Source of the DNA: Salinarimonas sp051117315
Lineage (GTDB): Bacteria; Pseudomonadota; Alphaproteobacteria; Rhizobiales; Beijerinckiaceae
NCBI GenBank assembly: GCA_051117315.1
Contig: JBNPEA010000067.1
Span: 1 to 10,117, forward strand
Direction of reading: 5' to 3'
Length of the DNA stretch: 10,117 nt
The position numbers and the translations under genes were made by a program. The notes beneath the pieces were generated by a model that saw only the letters and a list, made by a program, of their open reading frames with translations, made no database searches and had not been told where the DNA came from. Every line of letters begins with the position of its first letter. The first letter of the stretch is position 1. This document shows, piece by piece, positions 1 through 6,480 of this stretch.

Positions 1-567
1 GGCTTCCACGACTGGGGCTTCGACTACGTCCTGCTCGACTTCCTCGGCGACGTGGTCTGCGGCGGCTTCGGCCTGCCGATCGCCCGCGACATGTGCCAGA
101 AGGTCATCGTCGTCGGCTCCAACGACCTGCAGTCGCTCTATGTCGCCAACAACGTCTGCTCCGCGGTCGAGTACTTCCGCAAGCTCGGCGGCAACGTCGG
201 CGTGGCCGGCCTCGTGATCAACAAGGACGACGGCACCGGCGAGGCGCAGGCCTTCGCCGAGGCGGTGGGCATCCCGGTGCTCGCGGCGATCCCGGCGCAC
301 GAGGACATCCGCCGCAAGAGCGCGAACTACGAGATCATCGGCCGCCCCGGCAGCGAATGGGCGCCGCTGTTCGAGCAGCTCGGGATGGCGGTTGCCGAAG
401 CGCCGCCGCGCCACCCGACGCCGCTCTCCCCGGAGGGGCTGCTCGACCTGTTCTCGTCGGACACCGTCGGCCGCGACGTGGTGCTTCAGCCCGCCTCCTA
501 CGAGGACATGTGCGGCATCGACGCGGTGGCGGCCAGGCCGTCTCTCGAAATCGTCTACGACAGCTGA
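1..567 (+). CDS. bchX: Chlorophyllide a reductase iron protein BchX (3' part)
   Basis: The gene enters from the left edge already in frame; 188 C-terminal residues and the TGA stop are visible, so roughly half of a family protein of about 330-360 residues is missing. BchX is the NifH/BchL-like ATPase dimer that passes electrons through a [4Fe-4S] cluster to BchYZ, which reduces the C7=C8 bond of chlorophyllide a on the way to BChl a. Visible residues 14-20 read DFLGDVVCGGFGLPIA-like, the switch II region; its Cys (codon 58-60) corresponds to the second cluster ligand of NifH (Cys132 there). GLVINKDDGTGEA and the PAHEDIRRKSANYEIIG stretch are also typical of this family. The P-loop and the first cluster cysteine lie outside the window. 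The pairing with bchY and bchZ immediately downstream separates it from bchL and nifH. Only 12 nt separate it from bchY, so the two are surely cotranscribed. Confidence 0.96.
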   Translation, partial: GFHDWGFDYVLLDFLGDVVCGGFGLPIARDMCQKVIVVGSNDLQSLYVANNVCSAVEYFRKLGGNVGVAGLVINKDDGTGEAQAFAEAVGIPVLAAIPAHEDIRRKSANYEIIGRPGSEWAPLFEQLGMAVAEAPPRHPTPLSPEGLLDLFSSDTVGRDVVLQPASYEDMCGIDAVAARPSLEIVYDS

Positions 568-579
568 GCGGAGGGCGGC

Positions 580-2181
580 ATGACCGGCATCGTCCACGAC
601 GCTCCCCGCAAGACCACGACGCTCATTTCGACCGTCGAGCGCACGGCACCCGAGCAGACGGCCCCGGCCGCGGCCGGCTCGCCCGAGGCGGCGGGATCGG
701 GCTGCCACGGCGGCGCCGAGACGATGCGCGCCGCCGCCCGCGCCGCCGGCCTGAACGAGACACTGGAGCAATACGCGGCCGACTACCCGAAGGGCCCGCA
801 CGACCAGCCGCAATCGATGTGCCCGGCCTTCGGCTCGCTCCGGGTCGGCCTGCGCATGCGCCGCACGGCCACCATCCTCTCGGGCTCGGCCTGCTGCGTC
901 TACGGCCTGACCTTCACGTCGCACTTCTACGGCGCCAAGCGCACGGTGGGCTACGTGCCCTTCAACTCCGAGACGCTCGTCACCGGCAAGCTGTTCGAGG
1001 ACATCCGCGACGCCGTGCACGACATGGCGGACCCGGCGCTCTACGACACGATCGTCGTCACCAACCTGTGCGTCCCCACCGCCTCCGGCGTGCCGCTGCG
1101 GCTCCTGCCGGACACGATCAACGGGGTGCGCATCATCGGCATCGACGTGCCCGGCTTCGGCGTGCCGACGCATGCCGAGGCGAAGGACGTGCTCGCCGGC
1201 GCCATGCTGAAGTTCGCCCGCTCCGAGGCCGAGCAGGGTCCGGTCCAGGCGCCGCGCAACGGCCGCTCCGAGCGCCCGACGGTGACGCTCCTCGGCGAGA
1301 TGTTCCCGGTCGACCCGGTGACGATCGACGCGCTGCTCGAGCCGATGGGCCTCGCCGCCGGCCCGGTCGTCCCGACCCGCGAGTGGCGTGAGCTCTACGC
1401 CGCGCTCGACTGCGTGGCGGTGGCAGCGATCCATCCCTTCTACACCGCCTCCATCCGCGAGCTGGAGGCGGCGGGCCGCCCGGTCGTCGGCTCGGCCCCG
1501 GTGGGCCGCGAGGGCACCGCCGCCTGGCTCGAGGCCATCGGCAAGGCGGCGGGCGTCGATCCGCAGCGGATCGAGGCGGCCGTCTCGGCGGCGCGCGCGC
1601 CCATCGACGCGGCGCTGGCGGCGAAGCCCATCGCCGGCAAGATCACGCTCTCGGGCTACGAGGGCTCGGAGCTGCTGGTGGCGCGCCTCCTCATCGAGAG
1701 CGGCGCCGAGGTGCCCTACGTCGGCACCGCCTGCCCGAAGACGAAGTGGGCCGAGGCCGATCGCGCCTGGCTCGAGTCCCGCGGCGTCACCGTGCGCTTC
1801 CGCGCCTCGCTCGAGGACGACCTCGCGGCGATGGACTACCACCGCCCGGACCTCGCGGTGGGCACCACGCCGGTCGTGCAGAAGGCGAAGGCCCAGGGCA
1901 TCCCCGCCCTCTACTTCACCAACCTCATCTCCGCGCGCCCGCTGATGGGCGCCGCCGGCGCGGGCTCGCTCGCCCAGGTCGTCAACGCCGCCATCGCCGG
2001 CAAGTCCCGCATGGACGGCATGAAGGCCTTCTTCGAGGGCGTCGGCGAGGGCGACAACGCCGGCATCTGGGAAGGCGAGCCGATCTCCCGCCCGGCCTAT
2101 CGCGAGCGCTACGCCAAGCAGCGCGAGGCGATCCAGCGCCAGCGCGCCAAGGCCGAAGCGCCGACCGGGGAGATGATCTGA
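580..2181 (+). CDS. bchY: Chlorophyllide a reductase subunit BchY
   Basis: This 533-residue protein is one half of the NifDK-like catalytic component of chlorophyllide a reductase, forming a heterotetramer with BchZ in the cytoplasm. Three cysteines sit at C81 (SMCPAFGS), C106 (SACCVYG) and C164 (NLCVPTASG). Their spacing, 25 and 58 residues, equals that of the three BchY ligands of the catalytic [4Fe-4S] cluster that I recall from the Roseobacter enzyme (62/87/145). The fourth ligand would come from BchZ. Other family stretches are HDQPQSMCPAFGSLRVGLR and VGTACPKTKW. The ATG at 580 is chosen because GGAGGG at 570-575 lies 4 nt upstream. The cluster cysteines lie about 19 residues further in than in the reference, so there is an Ala/Pro-rich N-terminal insertion (about residues 20-40). 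The stop overlaps the bchZ start by 1 nt (TGATG), indicating translational coupling. Confidence 0.97.
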   Translation: MTGIVHDAPRKTTTLISTVERTAPEQTAPAAAGSPEAAGSGCHGGAETMRAAARAAGLNETLEQYAADYPKGPHDQPQSMCPAFGSLRVGLRMRRTATILSGSACCVYGLTFTSHFYGAKRTVGYVPFNSETLVTGKLFEDIRDAVHDMADPALYDTIVVTNLCVPTASGVPLRLLPDTINGVRIIGIDVPGFGVPTHAEAKDVLAGAMLKFARSEAEQGPVQAPRNGRSERPTVTLLGEMFPVDPVTIDALLEPMGLAAGPVVPTREWRELYAALDCVAVAAIHPFYTASIRELEAAGRPVVGSAPVGREGTAAWLEAIGKAAGVDPQRIEAAVSAARAPIDAALAAKPIAGKITLSGYEGSELLVARLLIESGAEVPYVGTACPKTKWAEADRAWLESRGVTVRFRASLEDDLAAMDYHRPDLAVGTTPVVQKAKAQGIPALYFTNLISARPLMGAAGAGSLAQVVNAAIAGKSRMDGMKAFFEGVGEGDNAGIWEGEPISRPAYRERYAKQREAIQRQRAKAEAPTGEMI

Positions 2182-3632
2182 TGCTCGTCCTCGATCACGA
2201 TCGCGCCGGCGGCTACTGGGGCTCCGTCTACGTCTTCACGGCGATCAAGGGCCTGCAGGTCATCGTCGACGGCCCGGTGGGCTGCGAGAACCTGCCCGTC
2301 ACCGCGGTGCTGCACTATACCGACGCGCTTCCCCCGCACGAGCTGCCGGTGGTCGTCACCGGCCTCGCCGAGGAGGAGCTCGGCCAGACCGGCACCGAGG
2401 GCGCCATGCGCCGCGCCCACGAGACGCTCGACCCGAACCTGCCCTCCGTGGTGGTGACGGGCTCGATCGCCGAGATGATCGGCGGCGGCGTGACGCCCGA
2501 AGGCACCAACATCAAGCGCTTCCTGCCGCGCACGATCGACGAGGACCAGTGGCAGAGCGCCAACCGCGCCATGCTCTGGCTCTGGCGCGAGTTCGGGCCG
2601 AAGAAGGTCAAACCCGCCAAGCCCACGCCCGAGGGCGCCAAGCCCAAGGTCAACATCGTCGGGCCGATCTACGGCACCTTCAACACCTGGTCCGACCTCG
2701 CCGAGATCCGCCGGCTGATCGAGGGCATCGGCGCCGAGGTCAACATGACCTTCCCGCTCGGCTCCCACGTGGCCGACGTGCCCAAGCTCTCCGAGGCCCA
2801 GGTCAATGTCTGCCTGCACCGCGAGTACGGGCGGCTGCTGTGCGAGGCGCTGGAGCGGCCCTGGCTGATGGCCCCGATCGGGCTCAACGCCACGACCGCG
2901 TTCCTCCGGGCGCTGGGCGAGCAGCTCGGCCTCGATCCGGAGCCGTTCATCGCGCGCGAGAAGCACACCACGATCAAGCCGATCTGGGACCTCTGGCGCT
3001 CGGTGACGCAGGACTTCTTCGCGACCGCGAGCTTCGCGATCGTCGCCAACGAGACCTATGCCCGCGGCATCCGCAAGTTCCTCGAGGACGAGATGGGCCT
3101 GCCCTGCGCCTTCGCGGTGGAGCGCAAGCCCGGCGGAAAGACCGACAACGCCGAGGTGCGTCGTCTCTGCCACGAGAAGCCGCCGCTGGTCATGCTCGGC
3201 TCCTTCAACGAGCGCATGTATCTCGCCGAGAAGGGCGGGCGCTCCGCCTTCATCCCCGCGAGCTTCCCCGGCGCGATCATCCGCCGGCACACGGGCACGC
3301 CGTTCATGGGCTACGCGGGCGCGACCTACCTCGTGCAGGAGGTCTGCAACGCGCTGTTCGACGCGCTCTTCCACATCCTGCCTCTCGGCCAGGACCTCGA
3401 CCGCGTCGAGGCGACGCCGTCGCGGCTCGAGCGCCCGCTCCCCTGGGAGCGTGAGGCCAAGCAGATGCTCGACCATCTCGTCGAGGACTATCCCGTGCTC
3501 GTGCGCATCTCGGCGGCCAAGCGGCTGCGCGACCGTGCCGAGCGCGACGCCCGCCGCGCGGGCGAGGACACCGTCACCACCGAGAGGCTGGCTTCAGCCC
3601 ATGCACGCCTTGGCGAAGGGGAGCTCGCATGA
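2181..3632 (+). CDS. bchZ: Chlorophyllide a reductase subunit BchZ
   Basis: This 483-residue NifK/BchB-like subunit pairs with BchY to bind chlorophyllide a and reduce ring B. Cys35 (DGPVGCENLPV) is at exactly the position expected for the single BchZ ligand of the shared [4Fe-4S] cluster. YGTFNTWSDLAEIRRLIEG and the PIGLNATTAFLRALGEQLG stretch are family-like core segments. The C-terminal part (from about residue 420, PWEREAKQMLDHLVEDYPVL) is the basic helical tail shared with BchB-type subunits. Family length is about 480-490 residues, so the protein looks intact. The start at 2181 uses the ATG inside TGATG at the bchY stop; no strong separate Shine-Dalgarno is seen, which fits coupling. 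Its TGA overlaps the following pufQ-like ATG by 4 nt (ATGA), tying bch and puf expression together. Confidence 0.97.
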   Translation: MLVLDHDRAGGYWGSVYVFTAIKGLQVIVDGPVGCENLPVTAVLHYTDALPPHELPVVVTGLAEEELGQTGTEGAMRRAHETLDPNLPSVVVTGSIAEMIGGGVTPEGTNIKRFLPRTIDEDQWQSANRAMLWLWREFGPKKVKPAKPTPEGAKPKVNIVGPIYGTFNTWSDLAEIRRLIEGIGAEVNMTFPLGSHVADVPKLSEAQVNVCLHREYGRLLCEALERPWLMAPIGLNATTAFLRALGEQLGLDPEPFIAREKHTTIKPIWDLWRSVTQDFFATASFAIVANETYARGIRKFLEDEMGLPCAFAVERKPGGKTDNAEVRRLCHEKPPLVMLGSFNERMYLAEKGGRSAFIPASFPGAIIRRHTGTPFMGYAGATYLVQEVCNALFDALFHILPLGQDLDRVEATPSRLERPLPWEREAKQMLDHLVEDYPVLVRISAAKRLRDRAERDARRAGEDTVTTERLASAHARLGEGELA

Positions 3633-3895
3633 CGATGACACCCACGATCGACACCCATGGCCACCAGGCCTCCGACGCGGCGCGCCGCGAGGTCCTGGCG
3701 GCCCGCAAGGGCGACGCGCTGGAGTACCGGCTGATCCTCGCCGGGCTCCTTCCGGTCTTCCTCGTCATCGAGGTCGTCTCCCGCCTCGTGCCCCACGCGG
3801 GCACGGCCGGCACGTCGACCGTGAAGCGCGGCTCGGTGTGGGAGGAGGCCAAGGCGGCCGCCTGCCGCGCCGTCCCGCTGGCCTTCATGGGCTGA
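3629..3895 (+). CDS. pufQ: PufQ-like BChl assembly protein
   Basis: This is an 88-residue small membrane protein between bchZ and pufB, the position occupied by pufQ in purple bacteria. PufQ affects BChl supply and pigment-protein assembly; its exact biochemistry is not settled. The sequence has a hydrophilic N-terminus, a positively charged patch (RREVLAARKGD), EYRLILAG followed by one membrane helix at about residues 35-55, and a C-terminal WEEAKAAACRAVPLAFMG motif. This layout of one helix plus a short amphipathic tail beginning with a Trp/Glu motif is what I expect of PufQ. Overall similarity by eye to the Rhodobacter protein is weak, so the name rests on size, topology, tail motif and position. 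The ATG at 3629 overlaps the bchZ stop by 4 nt, and GAAGGGGAG at about 3615-3623 can serve as ribosome binding site. Confidence 0.78.
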   Translation: MTMTPTIDTHGHQASDAARREVLAARKGDALEYRLILAGLLPVFLVIEVVSRLVPHAGTAGTSTVKRGSVWEEAKAAACRAVPLAFMG

Positions 3896-4094
3896 CGCGT
3901 CGCGGGACGACGCCGCCGATCTCAGCGCTGGCGCGCACCCCCCGACGGGAGCCGTCGGCCGGGCCGCGCACCGGCCTTCCATTCCGCCGACGTCTCGCGA
4001 CGCCGACGGAGGCCTGCCGCGGGGTGCCCCGCGGCGTCCGAGACCGCGGGACTGATCGCGGTCGAAGCCGAAGGCTCATGACCAGGAGGTAAGA
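3896..4094 (+). promoter_or_regulatory. pufQ-pufB spacer with a run of stem-loops
   Basis: This 199-nt gap carries no credible gene. By eye it holds four inverted repeats. The first is CCGACGG/CCGTCGG at 3942-3948 and 3952-3958. The second is short, CGTC/GACG at 3991-3994 and 3999-4002. The third is GCCGCGGGG/CCCCGCGGC at 4016-4024 and 4027-4035. The fourth is GACCGCG/CGCGGTC at 4042-4048 and 4057-4063. A minor AGCC-GAA-GGCT lies at 4066-4076. None is followed by a T run, so these are not typical intrinsic terminators. In Rhodobacter the puf leader and spacers are sites of RNase E cleavage and segmental stability; a similar 5' protective role for the pufBA segment is inferred. I saw no TGT-N12-ACA PpsR-type site here. 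A promoter for pufB cannot be excluded. Confidence 0.55.
4084..4090 (+). promoter_or_regulatory. Strong ribosome binding site of pufB
   Basis: AGGAGGT is a full 7-nt match to the anti-Shine-Dalgarno sequence, ending 4 nt before the pufB ATG at 4095. It follows directly after the stem-loop cluster, leaving the site in an apparently unpaired segment. A near-ideal site fits the very high LH1 polypeptide output needed. Confidence 0.85.
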
Positions 4095-4325
4095 ATGGCA
4101 GAGTCGACGACACCCGTCAGGGGCACGCTCACGGGCCTCACGGAAGGCGAAGCGAAGGAATTCCACTCGATCTTCATGTCGAGCTTCATCGCCTTCACCG
4201 TGATCGCTCTGATCGCGCACATCCTCGCCTGGATGTGGCGCCCCTGGCTCCCCGGCGCCGACGGATACGCCGCGCTCGACGGCGCGACGCAGCTCGTCAC
4301 GTCCATCACCCCGATGATCGGGTAA
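4095..4325 (+). CDS. pufB: Light-harvesting LH1 beta polypeptide
   Basis: This 76-residue protein is the beta polypeptide of the core antenna (B870/B880) that rings the reaction centre in the intracytoplasmic membrane. LTGLTEGEAKEFHSIF precedes the single membrane helix (about residues 27-47), and IALIAHILAWMWRPWLP contains the BChl-ligating His42 and the Trp/Arg cluster that holds the pigment. The other conserved His24 sits 18 residues earlier. After RPWLP there is a 23-residue tail (GADGYAALDGATQLVTSITPMIG). Many beta chains stop soon after this point, but the Rhodospirillum rubrum gene has a similar tail (PGPNGYSALETLTQT...) that is reported to be trimmed from the mature chain. The TAA stop overlaps the pufA ribosome binding site, so pufB and pufA are tightly coupled. 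Confidence 0.97.
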   Translation: MAESTTPVRGTLTGLTEGEAKEFHSIFMSSFIAFTVIALIAHILAWMWRPWLPGADGYAALDGATQLVTSITPMIG

Positions 4326-4336
4326 GGAGATCCATC

Positions 4337-4519
4337 ATGTGGCGAGTTTGGCTGCTGTTCGATCCGCGTCGCACGCTGATCGCGCTGTTCACGTTCCTCT
4401 TCACCCTGGCCCTCCTGATCCACTTCATCCTGCTGTCGACCGACCGGTTCAACTGGCTCGAGGGACCGCGGGCGGCGGTGATGCTGGAGGTGCCCCAGAA
4501 CTCCCCGATGCCCGGCTGA
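4337..4519 (+). CDS. pufA: Light-harvesting LH1 alpha polypeptide
   Basis: This 60-residue alpha polypeptide pairs with PufB in the LH1 ring. MWRVWLLFDPRRTLIALFTFLF and then LALLIHFILLSTDRFNWLEG match the canonical alpha pattern: N-terminal amphipathic WxxWxLFDPR, a helix at about residues 13-34, BChl-ligating His29, and the FNWL aromatic segment at the periplasmic face that helps set the red-shifted absorption. It closely resembles the R. rubrum chain. The tail PRAAVMLEVPQNSPMPG may be trimmed after synthesis. A longer in-frame reading from 4235 is open but overlaps pufB. The ATG at 4337 is right because AAGGAG (4324-4329) lies 7 nt upstream and the protein then starts at the family's invariant MWR. 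It is 11 nt downstream of pufB. The stop codon sits in the loop of a GC-rich hairpin. Confidence 0.97.
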   Translation: MWRVWLLFDPRRTLIALFTFLFTLALLIHFILLSTDRFNWLEGPRAAVMLEVPQNSPMPG

Positions 4520-4592
4520 TGCCGGGCGAGGGAGCCGCTCCCTGAGCCGTCGCGAACGGGACGGGGTCCGACACCGGTCCCGCCCCGTTCGC
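4510..4592 (+). promoter_or_regulatory. Triple stem-loop mRNA stabiliser between pufA and pufL
   Basis: Three stem-loops follow one another. The first, at 4510-4527, has arms GCCCGGC/GCCGGGC and loop TGAT, so the pufA TGA lies in the loop. The second, at 4529-4543, has arms AGGGAG/CTCCCT and loop CCG. The third and longest pairs 4552-4568 with 4576-4592: 17 positions with one A-C mismatch and two G-U wobbles, around a 7-nt loop. No T run follows, so full termination is unlikely. In Rhodobacter capsulatus and R. sphaeroides a hairpin at this position blocks 3'-5' exonucleases and makes pufBA mRNA outlast pufLM mRNA, giving excess LH1 over reaction centre. The same role is inferred here from position and structure. 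Confidence 0.82.
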
Positions 4593-4661
4593 TGAACCCG
4601 TTGCGCGGGCGGCGCAGCGGTGCCCCATGCACGACCGCTCCCACGATGGGGGATCACCAAA

Positions 4662-5489
4662 ATGTCCATGCTCAGCTTCGAGAAGAAGTATCGCGTCCGT
4701 GGCGGGACCCTGATCGGGGGAGACCTCTTCGATTTCTGGGTCGGTCCGTTCTACGTGGGCTTCTTCGGCGTCACGACGATCTTCTTCTCCGTCCTCGGCA
4801 CCGGCCTGATCATCTACGGCGCCGCGATCGGACCCACCTGGAACATCTGGCAGATCTCGATCGATCCGCCGGACCTCAGCTACGGCCTCGGCTTCGCTCC
4901 CCTCAAGGAGGGCGGGCTGTGGCAGCTCATCACCATCTGCGCGATCGGTGCCTTCGGGTCATGGGTCGGCCGCCAGGCCGAGATCTCGCGCAAGCTCGGC
5001 ATGGGCTACCACGTGCCGGTCGCCTTCTCCGTCGCGGTCTTCGCCTACGTCTCCCTCGTCGTGATCCGCCCCGTGCTGATGGGCGCCTGGGGTCATGGCT
5101 TTCCTTACGGCATTTTCAGCCATCTCGATTGGGTGTCGAACGTCGGGTACCAGTACCTGCACTTCCACTACAATCCGGCACACATGATCGCGGTGACGTT
5201 CTTCTTCACCACCACGCTCGCGCTCTCCATGCACGGCGGCCTGGTGCTGTCGGCCGCCAACCCGCCGAAGAACGACCGGGTGGTGAAGACCGCCGAGCAC
5301 GAGAACACCTACTTCCGCGACATCATCGGCTGGTCCATCGGGACCCTGGGCATCCATCGGCTCGGCCTCTTCCTGGCGCTGTCCGCCGGGTTCTGGAGCG
5401 CGGTGTGCATCATCATCTCCGGCCCCTTCTGGAGCCGTGGCTGGCCGGAATGGTGGGGCTGGTGGCTCAACCTTCCGATCTGGTCCTGA
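4662..5489 (+). CDS. pufL: Photosynthetic reaction centre L subunit
   Basis: This 275-residue protein with five membrane helices forms with PufM the core that carries the BChl special pair, accessory BChls, bacteriopheophytins, quinones and non-haem iron. Ligand histidines are H154 (FSHLDW, accessory BChl), H174 (NPAHM, special pair), H191 (SMHGG, iron and QB) and H232 (GIHR, iron). They match canonical L153, L173, L190 and L230 with small offsets. E214 in AEHENTYFRD is the equivalent of L-Glu212, and the next residue is Asn215 where R. sphaeroides has L-Asp213. The reading frame is open from a GTG at 4620, but the start at 4662 gives the family N-terminus MSMLSFEKKYRVRGG and has GGGGGA (4648-4653) 8 nt upstream. 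Another ATG at 4668 is possible. It lies 16 nt ahead of pufM in the same operon. Confidence 0.97.
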   Translation: MSMLSFEKKYRVRGGTLIGGDLFDFWVGPFYVGFFGVTTIFFSVLGTGLIIYGAAIGPTWNIWQISIDPPDLSYGLGFAPLKEGGLWQLITICAIGAFGSWVGRQAEISRKLGMGYHVPVAFSVAVFAYVSLVVIRPVLMGAWGHGFPYGIFSHLDWVSNVGYQYLHFHYNPAHMIAVTFFFTTTLALSMHGGLVLSAANPPKNDRVVKTAEHENTYFRDIIGWSIGTLGIHRLGLFLALSAGFWSAVCIIISGPFWSRGWPEWWGWWLNLPIWS

Positions 5490-5505
5490 GCGAGGAGGTC
5501 GCGAC

Positions 5506-6480
5506 ATGGCCGACTATCAGAACATCTTCACCCAGGTCCAGGTGCGTGGCCCCGCCTATGCGGGCGTGCCGATCGCGCGGGGGCCGTGGGTCCGCTCGAA
5601 CAAGCCGGGCTTCGTCCACCTGCTCGGGCGCATCGGCGACGCGCAGGTCGGGCCGGTCTATCTCGGCTGGCTCGGGCTCGCCTCGCTCCTGTGCGGCTTC
5701 ATCGCCATCGAGATCATCGGGCTCAACATGTGGGCCTCGGTGAACTGGGATCCGATCGAGTTCGTGCGGCAATTGCCCTGGCTCGCGCTCGAGCCGCCGC
5801 CGCCGGCCTACGGACTGTCGCTGCCTCCGCTCAACGAGGGCGGCTGGTGGCTGCTGGCGGGCTTCTTCCTCACGGCGTCGATCCTCTTGTGGTGGCTGCG
5901 GGTCTATCGCCGGGCGCGCATGCTCGGCATGGGCACGCACATCGCCTGGGCCTTCGCCGCGGCGATCTGGCTCTACCTCGTGCTCGGCTTCATCCGGCCG
6001 ATCATGATGGGGTCGTGGGGCGAGGCGGTGCCCTTCGGCATCTTCCCGCATCTCGACTGGACCGCGGCTTTCTCGATCCGCTACGGCAACCTGTTCTACA
6101 ACCCGTTCCACGCCCTCTCGATCGTCTTCCTCTACGGCTCGACGCTGCTCTTCGCCATGCACGGCGCGACCGTCATGGCGACGACGCGCTACGGCTCGGA
6201 GCACGAGGTCGAGCAGATCATCGATCGCGGCACGGCCTTCGAGCGCGGCGGCCTGTTCTGGCGCTGGACCATGGGCTTCTGCGCCACGGCGGAGTCGATC
6301 CATCGCTGGGCCTGGTGGTTCGCCGTCCTCACGCCGATCACCGGCGGCATCGGCATCCTGCTCACGGGCACGGTCGTCGACAACTGGTACCTGTGGGCCG
6401 TGAAGCACGGCGTGGCGCCGCCGACGCCGGTGGCCTATCCCGTGCTGCCCGACCCGGCTCTGATTGGGGGTGCGCAATGA
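5506..6480 (+). CDS. pufM: Photosynthetic reaction centre M subunit
   Basis: This 324-residue partner of PufL has five membrane helices. Numbered from Met1, it shows H182 (PHLDW, accessory BChl), H202 (FHALS, special pair), H219 (AMHGA, iron), E234 (SEHEVEQ, iron), H266 (ESIHRW, iron), the QA-site W252 and Tyr210 (FLYGS), which in R. sphaeroides promotes electron flow along the active branch. Asp45 in RIGDAQVGP sits at canonical M44, where R. sphaeroides has Asn. The C-terminus runs about 20 residues beyond the R. sphaeroides chain (PTPVAYPVLPDPALIGG), as in reaction centres that bind a tetraheme cytochrome. The ATG at 5506 is chosen because AGGAGGT at 5493-5499 lies 6 nt upstream and MADYQNIFTQVQVRGPAY is the family N-terminus; the open frame back to 5437 overlaps pufL. 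The stop overlaps pufC by 4 nt (ATGA). Confidence 0.97.
   Translation: MADYQNIFTQVQVRGPAYAGVPIARGPWVRSNKPGFVHLLGRIGDAQVGPVYLGWLGLASLLCGFIAIEIIGLNMWASVNWDPIEFVRQLPWLALEPPPPAYGLSLPPLNEGGWWLLAGFFLTASILLWWLRVYRRARMLGMGTHIAWAFAAAIWLYLVLGFIRPIMMGSWGEAVPFGIFPHLDWTAAFSIRYGNLFYNPFHALSIVFLYGSTLLFAMHGATVMATTRYGSEHEVEQIIDRGTAFERGGLFWRWTMGFCATAESIHRWAWWFAVLTPITGGIGILLTGTVVDNWYLWAVKHGVAPPTPVAYPVLPDPALIGGAQ

Noticed and set aside
93..1391. 432-codon + strand open frame across bchX and bchY
   Set aside because: Arg-rich out-of-frame translation spanning two secure genes; a codon-bias artefact.
2109..3476. 455-codon minus-strand open frame opposite bchZ
   Set aside because: Low-complexity Arg/Leu/Glu-rich translation without motifs; bchZ on the other strand is certain.
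3896..4094. PpsR/CrtJ operator (TGT-N12-ACA) in the puf spacer
   Set aside because: No TGT/ACA pair at the right spacing was found by eye here, or in the last 200 nt of bchZ and pufQ.
4235..4336. Longer pufA start inside pufB
   Set aside because: The extra residues are Arg-rich and unlike any LH1 alpha; the ribosome binding site and the MWR start at 4337 decide the matter.
4620..4661. Upstream GTG start for pufL
   Set aside because: It adds 14 residues not present in the L family; GGGGGA before 4662 and the canonical N-terminus support the later start.
5437..5505. Upstream start for pufM within pufL
   Set aside because: It would overlap pufL and lacks family similarity; AGGAGGT before 5506 gives the canonical N-terminus.
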